Source: Stichopus chloronotus (Eukaryota; Echinodermata; Holothuroidea; Aspidochirotida; Stichopodidae). From it: a stretch of 64,000 nucleotides of DNA. Every line of letters starts with the position of its first letter. The stretch's first letter is position 1. Of the stretch, positions 1 through 12,351 are shown in pieces. The translations under genes and the position numbers were made by a program. The DNA lies in contig SFZH01000008.1 of assembly GCA_021234535.1 (NCBI GenBank), positions 3,410,001 to 3,474,000 of the forward strand. Reading direction: 5' to 3'. The notes under the pieces were generated by a model that saw nothing but the letters and a program-made list of their open reading frames with translations, did not search any database and was not told the DNA's origin.

Positions 1-2
1 CC

Positions 3-404
3 ATATATTCTATTGAGTACAGCACACAGGAAGGCAAAGGAGGAGGAGACAGCAAAGAAGAAAAGGAAAACGAGGCTAACCAGGACTCCGAGGATAATGA
101 AAATGACAAAGATGAAACCCAAACAGACAATGTGGAGAACCTCGGTGAGAGCGAAGGGAACTCAAAGACTAAAGAGCAAATCTCAGAGGACGGACCATCG
201 GAGGACCAACCAGAGTCGATCCAGACTGAGAGCGGACCAGATCAAGGAGAAGAGGAGCAACAGGACGAGGAGAGTAACGTGAATGAAGAAGAAAACATTT
301 CAGAGACGTCGGAAAAGTCAGAATCTTCATCTAGCCAGGGCACAAAAGATTTTGAGATGGTACAGAGGGAAGATGTCATTGCAGATGTAGACACGCAAGC
401 TTGA
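3..404 (+). CDS. 3' end of an unrecognised gene with a highly acidic C-terminus (partial)
   Basis: An open frame enters from the left edge and ends with TGA at 402-404, giving about 133 residues. The composition is extreme: long runs of Glu, Asp, Ser, Gln and Asn with few hydrophobic residues, so the segment should be disordered. The last residues are mixed (DFEMVQREDVIADVDTQA), so a short linear motif at the tail is possible. Codon use is regular and the frame carries no stop for 400 bases while the other frames give low-complexity translations, which supports coding. A likely poly(A) signal lies downstream. No domain is visible, so the family cannot be named. Acidic tails like this occur on many ER-membrane, chaperone and nuclear proteins. 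The upstream exons lie outside the window. Confidence 0.7.
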   Translation: MYSIEYSTQEGKGGGDSKEEKENEANQDSEDNENDKDETQTDNVENLGESEGNSKTKEQISEDGPSEDQPESIQTESGPDQGEEEQQDEESNVNEEENISETSEKSESSSSQGTKDFEMVQREDVIADVDTQA

Positions 405-1732
405 TGTCGCTATCTGCGGTAAAAGTTTGACTTGGCCTGTCGGTATTCGTGGTCACAGAGCTGGGATTTCTTCTGTCGGCTGGAGTTGAACTCAAAAGCA
501 CTGTCGTATTTGTAGCATGTGGCACTGAGTCAAGGTTCCTTCTACTTTGGGGCCAGTTGTCATTCATGTGTGACATGTGGTCACCATTGGATCGTTTGAA
601 TCACATTTGTGGATGGTAACTTGTGTGGAAAACTCAAAATCTTTTCATAATCTATGATGTATTTCATGTGTACAGTCTTCTAAGTATTCTGTTTCAGCTG
701 GAATCTGCTGCTTAAACAATATTGCCAAGTCAGTCTGGTGATCAGTTTAATACCCCATCTTGTTTGTCATCATACTGTTCTGTTTTGGAACCTTGGGGGG
801 GGGGATCAGAGAGGTAGAGCAAAAAGGACAAAGATGGTACCAATGATTGTTTTTAAATTAATATATCAATCAGGTAATGAATTATTAATTTCATAATTAT
901 GCACTGCTTGCACAAAAGACAATGGGAATCGTTCAGCTATAGGTATGAGTCAAGTATGTGGTACCCCGTGGAGCCTATGGGTAGCTGAATGTTTATCACA
1001 CAAATCAGGTACCCAAGTGTTGCCTGTGCTGTTGTGACTGCAAGTCTATAAGTCAAATCAAACTCGGGTCCTCTTTACTCAAGCAGATTTTTCATTCCCT
1101 GCCTCAACTTTCAGAAGTTGTCTCCAATCCGGAGTACGTCTCTTGAAATGTTTTAGATGGCCCCTATTTTCTGTATTTGTTGTTTGTTTACTATTCTTTG
1201 ATTATGACCTGTCAAAAAATCTGTAAAACAATTGATGCAACTCAAGTTTTGTTCCACTAACAGTAGATGCTCTCTCTTGGTGGAAGGACTGTCCGTTTCT
1301 CTCTGTGAGAGATAAACTATGGCCAGAAATGTACTTGTACAAAAGTGTTAAAGGTTCCGATATGCATTTTGCACTTGAAAGGCGTTGTGGATGATTTGCA
1401 ACAATCAAAAATCGTCTCTTTCATACATGACAGGTGGTATGCTGTTACAATTGTAGTACAGTAGGTCCACATGTCTCTTTCCAGAGGTTTCGGCTGCTCT
1501 TGAAACGTTTGAAGGAGTAAGAAAAAAGGACTAGTATAAAAAGGGCTCTGTTTTCATACAAGACTTAAATTTTACTGAAGGTCACACACTGACACAGCAA
1601 CAGACTACAGTTATGTGAACAGCAAAGGAACTCTTTGCAGTGATATCATTTCTAAATATACTAATGTTGAAATGAGTAAAAATGAGCTGTTTAAAAATGA
1701 AATAGGAGTATTCGTTGCTCTAGACCAATAAA
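405..1732 (+). other. Probable 3'UTR with AATAAA signal at 1727-1732
   Basis: No coding frame follows the stop at 404. The first clear AATAAA is at 1727-1732, about 1.3 kb downstream, a normal 3'UTR length for an invertebrate gene. The stretch is AT-rich and has a run of nine G at about 796. The end is inferred; a transcript would be needed to fix it. Confidence 0.45.
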
Positions 1733-2188
1733 ATATGTACTGTAGATTGAAATGGCTATAAGTGATGTCAAAACAAATACGTTTATATGTCCGTAAGTTA
1801 GAAATTCATGTCTGTGTGTGTGACTGGTAAAGTGGATTAATACTGTGAAACCATTTTCCTCCTTTTATTTCAAGTGCTGCTTTGTCACACCATGATGAGC
1901 ATCTCCAATCAATTTCATTCCTCTTCCATACTTTTCTTTGACCCAGCTGTCACTGCCTGCATGGTTTCTTTAATGTGAGCAGGCCATGCTCAAACAATTT
2001 TAACTAATTGGTTTTATTTGTGCAGAGGTGATACAATGTCATTCAGATGAATATGCTAGAGTAGTTGACTGAAATCACAACTTGTTTCTGCCAATCATGT
2101 TCTCTAGCAACTGGAAAGATGATCATACGCACACATATGCAAAAACATGCATGGTGCAAACTAGTGGTGAAGAAAAGAAAATTTGTGT

Positions 2189-2305
2189 CAGAGACATATA
2201 TGCAAAGTCATTGGTGGAGATGTGTGCAAATCAGTGGTTGGTACGTGTGCAGAGCCAGCGGTGGAGACGTGTGCAGAGTTAGTGGTGGGGATGGAGACCT
2301 GTGTA
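2189..2305. repeat. Short degenerate minisatellite, 23-24 bp unit
   Basis: At least three adjacent units of the type GGTGGAGAYGTGTGCAGAGY plus a few bases lie between 2213 and 2284, with decayed units on both sides. It explains the repetitive translation (WWRCVQIS, GDVCR) of the open frame across this spot, which is not a gene. Confidence 0.6.
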
Positions 2306-5300
2306 GATTACCTCACTTCATAGAATCATTGTCATCTGTCCATCATGTCAATACCTCTTGTGTGACAGTGCTGCCATATTTCCTTTTTGACATGTTAGTT
2401 GTGAGTTTGATTGTCCTAGCATTAGCTATGCTGTGGAAAGAGACATTAACTAGTGTTATCAGTGAAGTGCCAAAACAGCTAATATGATTGAAGTATCATA
2501 GTCTTGTTGAAAGCTCATCACTGAAAACAGGGCCTCTAAAACTCCACATAGAAACCTACGATGTGGTCGTTAGGCATCTTTTGCAAATTTCCAAAGATCT
2601 TTAACTCATACTTACCATTCCTAGTGCATTGGCAATCTTTTTGTAAGGTTGCAACCAAGTTAGATTGCAAGGAACCTCACTGACATTCGATCGAATGTTT
2701 GCAGGACGTTTGCTATCAATGGATGGTGGGAGTGTTGAATATCTTTAGGACAAATACTCTTTGAAAAATGAAAGGCAGTGTATAGTCTCATTGAGAGTGT
2801 AAATTACTGGATGAGTAGATCTCACAATTAGTGCCAAATGAACCTTTGACAGGGATTACGTTGGAAGTATAATCCATGCAGTATGTTTTGAAGATGTGGC
2901 AGTGTATCCCAGTCACTCAAAGGAGATAATTGAGAATGTTTTGTCCAAACACAGACAGAGAACAGAGTTTTAAGAATATGAGAAATCCATTTGATACAAA
3001 AGTGACATAATGCACTGTTTCATTGACAAGATAGTGAAAGATTGTGGCTGCGGTCTTCTAAAGAATTTGACGTCAAACTTTTGTCAATAACTACTGTATT
3101 TGTAACATTTTTTAAGAGATGCTGCCTGAAGTGTGCTGTAAGTTTTTTTCTTCTGTTTTCAGAAACACACCCTTAATTAATTTGAAGCATGGCTAGCAAT
3201 GTGTCATTTGTCTTCACAGCATGGTTTATTTCAGTGACTTTTCAACCGTCCTTTATCTTGAATGACTGCATTGAATCTCTTTAAATTTGAAGAATTTCTG
3301 CAACTTTTGAGTTTTTGTAAGTTAACAGGGATTCAACGTTTAATTTTGAGGGGTGAAGTGCAGGAAGTTTCAAATTCATATTTTTCCTAATTTGTATTCC
3401 ATATTTGTATTTCTTCCAGAAGTTAGTCTATACATGTCCCTGAATAATGTACATGCAGAAATTTTACAAGTGAACAGTTCATTAAAAAATAGAACATGCA
3501 GTGGTTTCACAGCCCACCAAACCAAGATAACTGGAAGTTTACCTTCATTTCTCATTGGAAAATAAGTATTGCTTACAGAGTTAACCTCCTTGTATACCCA
3601 TTGAGAGTGTCAACCTCCAAAAATTCAGTGTTAAGGTACAGTAAAGCATGCACTCATAGATAGGTACCGTAATTTTTGCTGCTGTTGTCTGAAGTCATTC
3701 ATACTTTTAGAGACAGTCCTGCAGAAGTTAACTGTGATGTAAATCTGTGATTATAATTAGCAAATGGGAATACCAAGTTAATTTACAACCTTGGCCTGCA
3801 AGTGATTTGAATTGTTTTACCGGTCTTATCTTGGTTTATCTTAATGGCACTTTTACGGACAACTTTTTGTAAGTCTCCATCTTATCATCCATGTAAAGTG
3901 GCAGGTATGTCTTCTTGTGGTTGTATGTCTGGTGAAATCAATGCAATGACTTTGAGCAGCCTCCTTGATTTGATATTTGTGACATTTTCAAGTGTTGAAA
4001 TTTACTGAAGAATGCCACTGTGAGTAGAACCTCTTTGAAATCAAATGATGAGCATAAAGGTTTGTGAGAAACTGCAGTGCATTTGATACATTTTAGAAGG
4101 TGCTTTTGCAATGATATCCTTCTACTGCCCAAATAGGTTGAAAGAAATAATTACCTTGACGTTTTGACCGAACTTGTGCTTCCAGAATAGTACAGTATTG
4201 CAAGGCATATAAACTTAGATTGTGTTGACATTTCCTGACTCTGATGGAACAAGTCTGTGTTACCATTATATTGCTCTATTTTTCTTCTTTACAAGGTTTG
4301 CTGCTGAAGAAAAGATGGGAAATTGCTTATCGCTATCTAAACACAGGCATAATTCTCGTAGCGTGATCTCATGGTTACACTGCTCATACAGAATAAGTGT
4401 TTGCAGGGAATAAATCTATAGTGTTCACACAGATTGTTTTTTGCTTTTCCTATCCAATATATTCATTTTTGCTTTGACTCATCATGCAGTTTTGTTCAAC
4501 AACAAACTTTGGAGAAGGCAAAAGATGTTACATATTGCAAAGCAAAATTATTGAATAGAAATGTTGTTTGGTACTGATGATGCTAATGTCCCTTGTGATC
4601 TTGGCCATGCACTCTTTGTTAACTCTGTTGTAACACGTCACCTAGTAATACTTAATATTATTGTATGGTAATCTTTATCTTTGCAGTGGTTTCACCCTAG
4701 TCAGTCAAAGTTGTGTTGGATGAATGAATGCAGGGTCACTGCTATATGATGATAGTTCTGCTCTGGCTGGATTACCTGTATCATATTGTTCCAAATCTCC
4801 AATATGTTTTCAAGTAAGATTTTCTTTCCTAACTATAGACCAAAGTCACTTTTATAGCTCTCGTAATATCTTTCCATTTCCATGGACAATGAGTCAAGAA
4901 GCATGACAACCATGGACCTCCCCCCCCACATGTTGGGGGCAGGTAAAAAGTCAAACGTCCAAACAGAAACTTGCACTATACAGCACTCTTAACATGTTTC
5001 TGTCGTTCATTGTCCAGCACTAGCATTTTTTCAATGTAGTGGATTCTTTTTAAGTTTACCATCCAAGTTCCAATTACACCCAAGGAAAGGACTGACAGCA
5101 CAGACTCTCCCATAGGATTGTAGCATGTATTCTTGATATTGCAATCAAATGCTGTTTATATGCTGTTTGGGGGTAAACTCATGCAAGCTTTTACTCTTGT
5201 TTATTGAAATGAGGTACCAGCTTAATAGTCTAGAACTTGACAGATGGTGCCTAGTTTCCAATCAGCTATGGCAATCCTGCCATTTAAATTACTATTGGTA

Positions 5301-7294
5301 GCTTTGCAAGGTTTATAGGAAAGTTGAAGGTACTTGTATGCATATTGATTATGGATGGATGTCTAATTATATGATGTTTTGCAGTGAAAGTACAACCATC
5401 GAAAACTTGTTCAATTTTGTGTATTAAAAGGCATTAGCAAGTGCCAGGATATATACACATATAGCTACGATGGTAAATAGTACTTTGAATGTGGAAGCCA
5501 TTATGGGTATATGCTTGTGCCAGTGCTATTTCAGTTGGAGTTTGGAGGTGACTCTAAAGAGTTTCAAAAACACTTTCGTGGGCACCTTTAAACTAGTGTA
5601 TGATCGTGACCTTATGTGCAAGTTGTGCACCCTCCTCACACGCATACGATGATTCACTGCTTTATGGGATTATACTGTAGTGGGGAAGGCTGAATTATTT
5701 GTTGAAACAAAAAATGTCTTTAAGATGAAAGGTTGTTGAATTAAAATATTTAATAAGGGTATTAAAAGTACTGCAATATATTGAAGTTTGAAAATGTGAA
5801 TGATTTTGTAATTCCAGTGGTTTTTTTTATCAAATTAGTGAATAATTCATTCATGAAAACACAAGATATAAGTGAAGATGTAAGGGCTTTGACCAAATGT
5901 GCCAATCTTTTCTGTTTGTTCAGTTCTGTATGTCAAATGAATGTAACAGCAGCACCAGTCAGTGGAAGATGACAAGTGTCGACATGGCAACTTTCTAAAA
6001 CGTTTTTCGTCAAGTCAGACCTTGTGTGAATGCAAACACTTTTTATTGTCCATTTCACTTAACTGTTAAAGACCCCTTTGTTTGGGAATACCATGAATAT
6101 TCATTAATTATGATGCCCATGCTATGAATGTCAGGCTTGGAAAAGTGCGGAGCAGTGTGTTTAAATGGAGACGTTATGTTATTTAAATTAAAGTAGATTA
6201 GTTAATCAAACATCTTAACCAATTCTCCTGTCATCATTAACTTTTTCATGCTGCCTCTCTTTGGCAGAAAGTTGAAAGTCAGATGACCACTCTCAATGTG
6301 GGCCATTCAACATCTGAATATTAAAGAAGTGAAGGACAAGCTACTCAATTGTTGAAAGAGTTCCTTGTGACCTAGTGACCAGCAAATCAATTGGCTCAGT
6401 TATTTCTCTCTCATTAGAAACAACATTGAGACCAGTATAGACTTGCCAACCTCAGAAATGGAAAGCTGTGAGATTTTTGCAAGAAAACCTTAGAATCGCA
6501 TTCCAGACCTGGAGTTTTTTTTAGAAACTCATGCATTATAGTAAGAAACATTTCTTTAACTAGGAGGACATAGATAGTTTTCTTCATTGTCTTCATACAT
6601 GTTAGGAAGGGGGGGGGGCAGGGGCTGTCTTCCATACAGTTTTTTGCTCACTTGATTTTGCTACTGTTACAACTGCGAATTCAATAAGTTAAACCAGCCA
6701 TTGAAAGCGCAGATATCACTTTGCATCAAACTGATTTTCTCCATATCTGGCCTTTTTGAAGAAACACTCCCAGAGAAACCATGGAGTCGGCATGTCTGCC
6801 ATTATTTGCCAAACTTCTGCATCCCTGACCAAAGTGATGTCACACTTACAGAAGACTAAAGATCAAACTGTTTACATCTTCAGTGATGAGAGTTATTCAA
6901 ACTTCAGTGACATCAATTAAAGTGACCTTTGACCTTACTGGACACTGATTGGGCTTTTGTGATCATGAAAAGCTTATACACATGAAGTCTGATGTTCTTA
7001 GCAGTCTGTTTTTGAGATTCTCTCTGCAAAGTATCCACACATCTCTATTTCTGAAATAATCCTTGATCCAAGGCAAAGCACTGATAGGAGGAATCCATTC
7101 CCCTAGGAAGGGCTACTTACATATGATATACCACACAACTCTTTTGACTGTGCTTGATGCTTTTTTTACAAGCTAACAAATTTTGATCTTGTTTATGTCC
7201 AGTTGTCTTTGACCTCTTTAAAGAGTGGGGTTATAATAATCACTGCAGGGAGCTACGTATGTTTTCACAAATAACCTGTGTAACCTACCTGACA
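2306..7294. other. Intergenic stretch without recognised genes
   Basis: AT-rich sequence with only short, compositionally random open frames. I see no splice-bounded coding block and no structured RNA. There are small homopolymer runs of C near 4920 and of G near 6609. Confidence 0.5.
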
Positions 7295-7494
7295 TTAAAG
7301 ACAGAGGCTCAACACCCCAGACACTTCCAATTTTTCCAACAACTTATGCCCACTAGTCCCTCCCACCACCTGTCTAAAGTTCCTCCACATGTGCAGTCAA
7401 AACATTGGAACCCCTGTGTTTGCTGTGTAATCTGAGCTACTCTGCATTTTTGATTCCTTGCCGCAGGCAAAAGGAATCTATGAAGTCCTGATGT

Positions 7495-7532
7495 CGTGTG
7501 TGTGTATGCATGTGTGTGTGCGTGTGTGTGAC
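7495..7532. repeat. TG-rich microsatellite
   Basis: Interrupted run of TG dinucleotides just inside the hairpin-like left edge of the array module. The inverted copy at 33.9 kb has a CA run at the equivalent place, so the microsatellite belongs to the repeat family. Confidence 0.7.
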
Positions 7533-7606
7533 GCTTCTTGTAAACACTGTATCTCAAGAAGAGAAACCATGACTGATTTCATACTTGCTGTGTGAGTTGG
7601 TCATAG

Positions 7607-8337
7607 CAGGGAGGTGCTAGAGAAGGAGATACAACAGAAGCTTCTTCTTTTGAAGTAGCCTAGTTTCCGCCGTAAATGTCTCTTTTGTTCACCTCTTGAA
7701 GATTTAATGGGATTAAAGGGTATTAGGAACTTAACGTAAAAGGTCTATGTTGTCTACTCCGTTGCAAATTACCTATCGACAAATTTTGCCCATAGCTATA
7801 GCATTGCCAGTCGTTATTCTTGAAAATGAGTTTTAAACTTCCGACGCGGTCCGACGCCCATCAAAGTGGAAAAATCTGATGTTGTGTAACTTATTGAATA
7901 TGGATACACCCTCTGCCAACTTGCGAAAATCAGTGAAAATCGATAAAATGCAACAGTAGAATATAGTCTTATGATCGTTTTCGTCATTTGCATGTGGCAA
8001 AAGTCAATATATGTCTAATTCTTATATACCAGTCTGTATCGCGTCCAAAGAGATAGCCAGTCGTTTCAATTTTTGAGACAGTGGTTTTGAGATGATTGTC
8101 GGCAACGAACCTAGCATCAAAGCTTTTTGCTACGCAATCCTTTTCAAAGATTACAAGCAGGTGTGAATGAAGATTACTTGGATGTCCCTAGAAGTAAGAT
8201 ACATCACACAAAAGTAAAACGGTACTCTAAGCTGTTCTCATCCCTTTATGAATTGAAAGTTATCACGCCGTAGAAAATCTAAGAGGATTAGCATAACTTA
8301 ACCGTCCCGTTGTATCTCCTTCTCTAGCACCTCCCTA
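7607..8337. mobile_element. 731-bp non-autonomous TIR transposon inserted in the array
   Basis: A perfect 28-bp inverted repeat links 7608-7635 (starting AGGGAGGTGCTAGAGAAGGA) with 8309-8336. The insertion splits an array unit, and GTCATAG stands on both sides (7600-7606 and 8338-8344), a 7-bp target duplication; joining the flanks restores the unit text of neighbouring repeats. No transposase frame lies inside. The terminal CAGGG resembles hAT or P-like elements, but the superfamily is not settled. Confidence 0.85.
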
Positions 8338-9545
8338 GTCATAGTAAGTAGAAGATCCCTATTGTTTTTGGTGAAGGTCATTTGAGGTCACCAGAGGGCA
8401 AAATGTGAAAAGCTTGTAAACATGATATCTCAAGAACGGTAACTGTGACTTACGTCATATTTGGGTGTATGGGTTGGTCATAGTAAGTACATGATCTCTA
8501 TTCTTTTTGGTCAAGGTCAAAGGTCATTTAAGGTCACCAGAGGTCAAACTGTGAAAATCTTGTAAACACAATATCTGCAGAAGGGTAACTGTGACTTATG
8601 TCAAGCTAAGTGTATGGGTTGTTCATATTTAACAGATGATACCTATTGTTTTGGTGGAGGTCAAATGTCATTTGAGGTCACCAGAGGTCAAACTGTAAAA
8701 ACCTTTTAAACACAATATCTCCAGAAGAGTAACTGTTACTGATGTCATACTTAGTGTGTGAGTTGTTCATATTAAGTAGATGATTCCTTATGTTTTTGGT
8801 CGCGGTCAAAGGTCATTTGAGGTCATCTGAGGTCAAATTGTGAAAACCTTTTAAACACAGTATCTCTAAAAGGGTAACTGTGACTAATATCATACTTAGT
8901 GTGCGGACTGTATATAGTCAGTAGAATACTCCTTTTGAGTTTGGTGGAAGTCAAAGGTCATGTGAGGTCACCAAAGGTCAAACTGTGAAAGCCTTGTAAA
9001 CACATTATCTCCAAGAGGGTAACTGTGACAGATGTCATACTTAGTGTATTGCTTGGTCATACTAATGAGATGATCCCTATCATCTTTGGGGAGGGGCAAA
9101 GGTCATTTGAGGTCACCAGAGGTCAAACTGTAAAAACTTGAAAACACAATATCTCCAGAAGAGTAACCATGACTGATGTAATACTTGGTACGTGTGTGGG
9201 TTGGTAATAATGAGCAGAAGATCTCTATTGTTTTGATTGACGTCAAGGGTCGTTTGAGGTCACCAGAGGTCAAACAGTAAAAATGTGTAAACACAATATC
9301 TCCAGGAGTCTAACCTTGACTGATGTCTTAACACTTGATGTGTAGATTGTATATACTAAGTAGACTTCTTTTGTTTGTGGTGGAGGTCAAAGGTCGTTTG
9401 AGGTCACCCGAGGTCAAACCTTGCTTACACATTAACTCCAGAAGGGTAATGTTGATTGATGTCATACTTGATGTGTGGGTTGACCATACTGGGTAGGTGA
9501 TCCCTACTGCTTTTGGTGGACGTCAAATGTCACGGTCATTTCAGG
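8338..9545 (+). repeat. Tandem array, ~145-bp unit rich in AGGTCA motifs
   Basis: About nine diverged units follow at near-constant spacing: the shared block with GGTCATTTGAGGTCACCAGA starts near 8375, 8512, 8657, 8806, 8949, 9094, 9239, 9385 and 9518. Each unit also has CTTGTAAACACAATATCTCC and a conserved GATCCCTATTG part. Several units carry AGGTCA twice with a one-base gap, then twice more at four-base gaps. Related arrays lie at 33.3-33.9 kb (inverted) and 48.5-49.4 kb. Confidence 0.9.
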
Positions 9546-9790
9546 TCACCAAAATAAAGGTCCTTTTGGGTTAAAGGCTTGTGGTGTATCAAAAAAAAAT
9601 AACTGCAGGTTATCCTGTACTTGTCTTGTGGATAATTCATGTTTGTTATAATATAACCATGGAGCAAGGAATCACAAAGCCTTTTGGCTTTCTGGTTTAA
9701 TTTGCTGTCAGTCAAAGAGTAGAACCAATTGAGAATTTTGCTTTCCATCAGCCAGAAATTTAGCTTGGGATGATGAGTGACTGCATTTAA

Positions 9791-10424
9791 CTACCCTGTC
9801 CTAATGCTGCTACCGGTTTATTCACAACCCCTTTTTAGGTCAATTCTTGGCAGATGTTACAGTAACAGCAACCTCTTGGAAGTGAATCAGAATGTAAGAT
9901 AACAATAGAGAAACAATCCAATGAGAAGGTACCACAAGTGTATGTGTTGGACAAGTTATAGGACCCCTCCACACTATGAGGTAAGGTACTGTTGGAACGA
10001 CAATGTTAACAATAGGTTTCACATTTTCATCAAATAGCTAGGTACCCAGGGGGTGAGAATCTGCAGAAACTTCACCTGGTTCCAATTTTAGGGACCGATG
10101 AAAACACTAGCACATGTCATGTATGAGATTCAACAACTCTAACCTCTTACAGTTACAGCTAAATTTTGACCGACACTCCAATGGATCCTAAACCTTTGAG
10201 AGACACAACAGGGGTCACTTATAGTATAGTCACTCAGAGTCATCTACATTTTTTAATTCAAGCCAGTTAAAAAATTCTTGAGATATCACACATGCAAGGA
10301 TTTACGTTGGCTTCTTCACTCTCTCCCTATTGGACAATATGAAATCAACTTGACAACTAATTTGGTAACCATTCACTAATGACTTATTTTCACACCACTA
10401 GCACTTTTAAGCTAACGTATGTAC
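9791..10424. other. Intergenic stretch, nothing recognised
   Basis: No coding block, repeat or structured RNA could be supported here. Confidence 0.4.
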
Positions 10425-10666
10425 TTAAAGGCCGTAATGCATCACCCCAGACAGTTTCAATTCTCCCAACCACCTACTTCTAGTCCCTCCCTCAGCCTGT
10501 CTTAAATTCCTCCACATGTGTAATCAAAATAATGGATCCCTGTGTACCCTGTGTAATACAAGCTGCTCTGCATCTTTCGAATTTGCTGGCAATCTAAGAA
10601 CCAGTTGAGAATTTTCCTTTCAGGGAGGTAAAAAAATAGCTTCGGGTGATGCAATACAGCCTTTAA
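10425..10666. mobile_element. TTAA-flanked MITE, array-free relative of 7295-9790
   Basis: Bounded by TTAA at 10425-10428 and 10663-10666. The ends are inverted repeats with few mismatches (AGGCCGTAATGCATCACCC against AGGCTGTATTGCATCACCC). The interior aligns by eye with both arms of the 7295-9790 element: CCTCCACATGTG and CTGCTCTGCAT on the left, GAACCAGTTGAGAATTTT on the right. The AGGTCA array is absent. Confidence 0.75.
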
Positions 10667-12345
10667 GTCTTAACTAATTAGTTATGTATAAGTACTACAT
10701 GTGAGGACTTTATATGACCTACTGCTTCCATGAAAATCAGTGTTTCTACCCTGGTCATGAACTGATAGCAATTAATGCACTGAACAGCTCCCTAGATCTT
10801 GAGTGTTAAGTAGTCTTTGTATGGTTTGCATAGATTCCTTTGGAGGAAGACCAAATTCTGGATAAATTGAATTCGTTATTGAAGTCTGTGTCCTTCAGCT
10901 CCTTTGACGAATCCACCCTTTAGCCCCCCCCCCCCACCCCCACCATTTCCTAAATTCATTCTGTTTGCACTACAGAATGTCGTTGCTGTCCATTCCAGCC
11001 CCATGTACCATCAACAGAATAAACATAATTTAATGTGCCGTTGAAGCTACAATGCAGCAACCTTGGACTCTGTCGTTGTCATTGACACAGAATGAACATT
11101 AGTCATTCAACAAGACTGCCCTTCAACTCACCCACCTGGATCACAAAAGTAGAAGCCAGTTCTGGTGCTTTTGGAAATGATCTTTATGATTTATTTTATC
11201 GAATTTCTTTAAAAATATAATCGATAAATCTCTAAATATTTTAAAATATTGCAAAACATTCAATCACATGAATTTCTTCATGCATGTCTAGTAAATATAC
11301 AATTACCCTGTTGAAATTTAAATATGTTAAGACATGGGGGCCAACAGCATTAAAAATAACATAAACCACAGAAAGATGAGTGCTTACTGAACATTTTACT
11401 TTCCACAGCAAAGAAATGATACATAATTTGGTTAGGCTTGTAGGCCCACACAGTAGGTGCAATGGATACAAACCATTAGGTTATGAATATAAAATGCTAT
11501 GCACATGAAAGTTTATAAATCTTAAATGATTGCTTGAAGCTCGAATGTCAAATTGTCAATAATTGGTAAAAACTCTCTCAAATTAATTTGAAAATTTTAC
11601 ATTTACATAACACTGACATGACCTCTGCAGTATAAATTGACCTACCAATAACTAACATGGTTTCAGGACAATGGTACATACTAAATTATTAAGTCCAGGA
11701 TGACTGAAGTCAAACTACAGACAGTGAAAAGTCGGCACTGGTGAAAATTCAAACAGAATCAAAGGACCTGTTATCTTTCCCATCTGCTACAGTCAAACTT
11801 GAAGGGATAAATAATACATTTTCTGATTTCCTGATTCCAAATATGACTTCGATAGTCATTGAGTGTTCAGGCCTGAGGAGTGAAGATCTCAAGTGATGCA
11901 TGACAACGTAAAAATCTGTAACAAGAATGTTCATGTATCAAGAGAAACATCATAGCAATTAACGTTTCATGGGCCAACTGCAAGAACTATTTCAATTTTT
12001 GGATAATCTTCAATATCAGATAGGCACCATGGCAACAACACCAACTCCAGTTCCCAGCCTGTTTTCCATCCCTCCCTACTCCACTAAATTCACAATTTAT
12101 TTCAATCCTTTATTTCACCATTCACCAATGCTCAAGATTTTCATATTGACTAAAAAGATGACACACTGCTCTATAGGAATAAAAATATATTATATTGCAA
12201 TAACAATATTCAAAAACAATTATCATTTGGCAAAGATATATTACCTGGTAATATAGAAGGAAAAAAAATAAGGTAAACTATGGCCTCCTGTGGAGATTGA
12301 TTACAAAAGTGTCCCAGCAGTCACTGATGTAAAGTAATCAATTAT
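10667..12345. other. Intergenic / possible distal 3'UTR, no gene recognised
   Basis: AT-rich, with a run of 14 C at about 10925. Minus-strand AATAAA signals also occur at 12096-12101 and 12109-12114 and could serve as later poly(A) sites of the minus-strand hydrolase gene. Confidence 0.4.
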
Positions 12346-12351
12346 TTTATT
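12346..12351 (-). terminator. Candidate poly(A) signal of the GH31 gene
   Basis: AATAAA on the minus strand, about 530 bases after the stop codon of the hydrolase gene. It is the first such signal downstream, so it is the simplest candidate; this is inference from motif and distance only. Confidence 0.4.

Larger units (their letters stand above)
7295..9790. mobile_element. TTAA-flanked composite repeat containing an AGGTCA tandem array
   Basis: The block is bounded by TTAA at 7295-7298 and 9787-9790, and its two ends are degenerate inverted repeats (AGACAGAGGCTCAACACCCC on the left; the reverse complement of ATCATCCC-type sequence on the right). The same outer arms occur back to back in a 242-bp copy at 10425-10666, where no array is present. 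The array module itself is edged by GATTCCTTGC at about 7450 and GCAAGGAATC at about 9665. Such TTAA target sites are typical of piggyBac and Kolobok-type MITEs. No transposase frame is present. Confidence 0.65.

Noticed and set aside
2065..2487. 140-codon open frame
   Set aside because: Its repetitive translation is produced by the small minisatellite at 2.2-2.3 kb.
9536..9748. Frame resembling one at 33126-33350 in translation
   Set aside because: The similarity comes from the edge of the AGGTCA array module, present at both places; there is no independent sign of coding.
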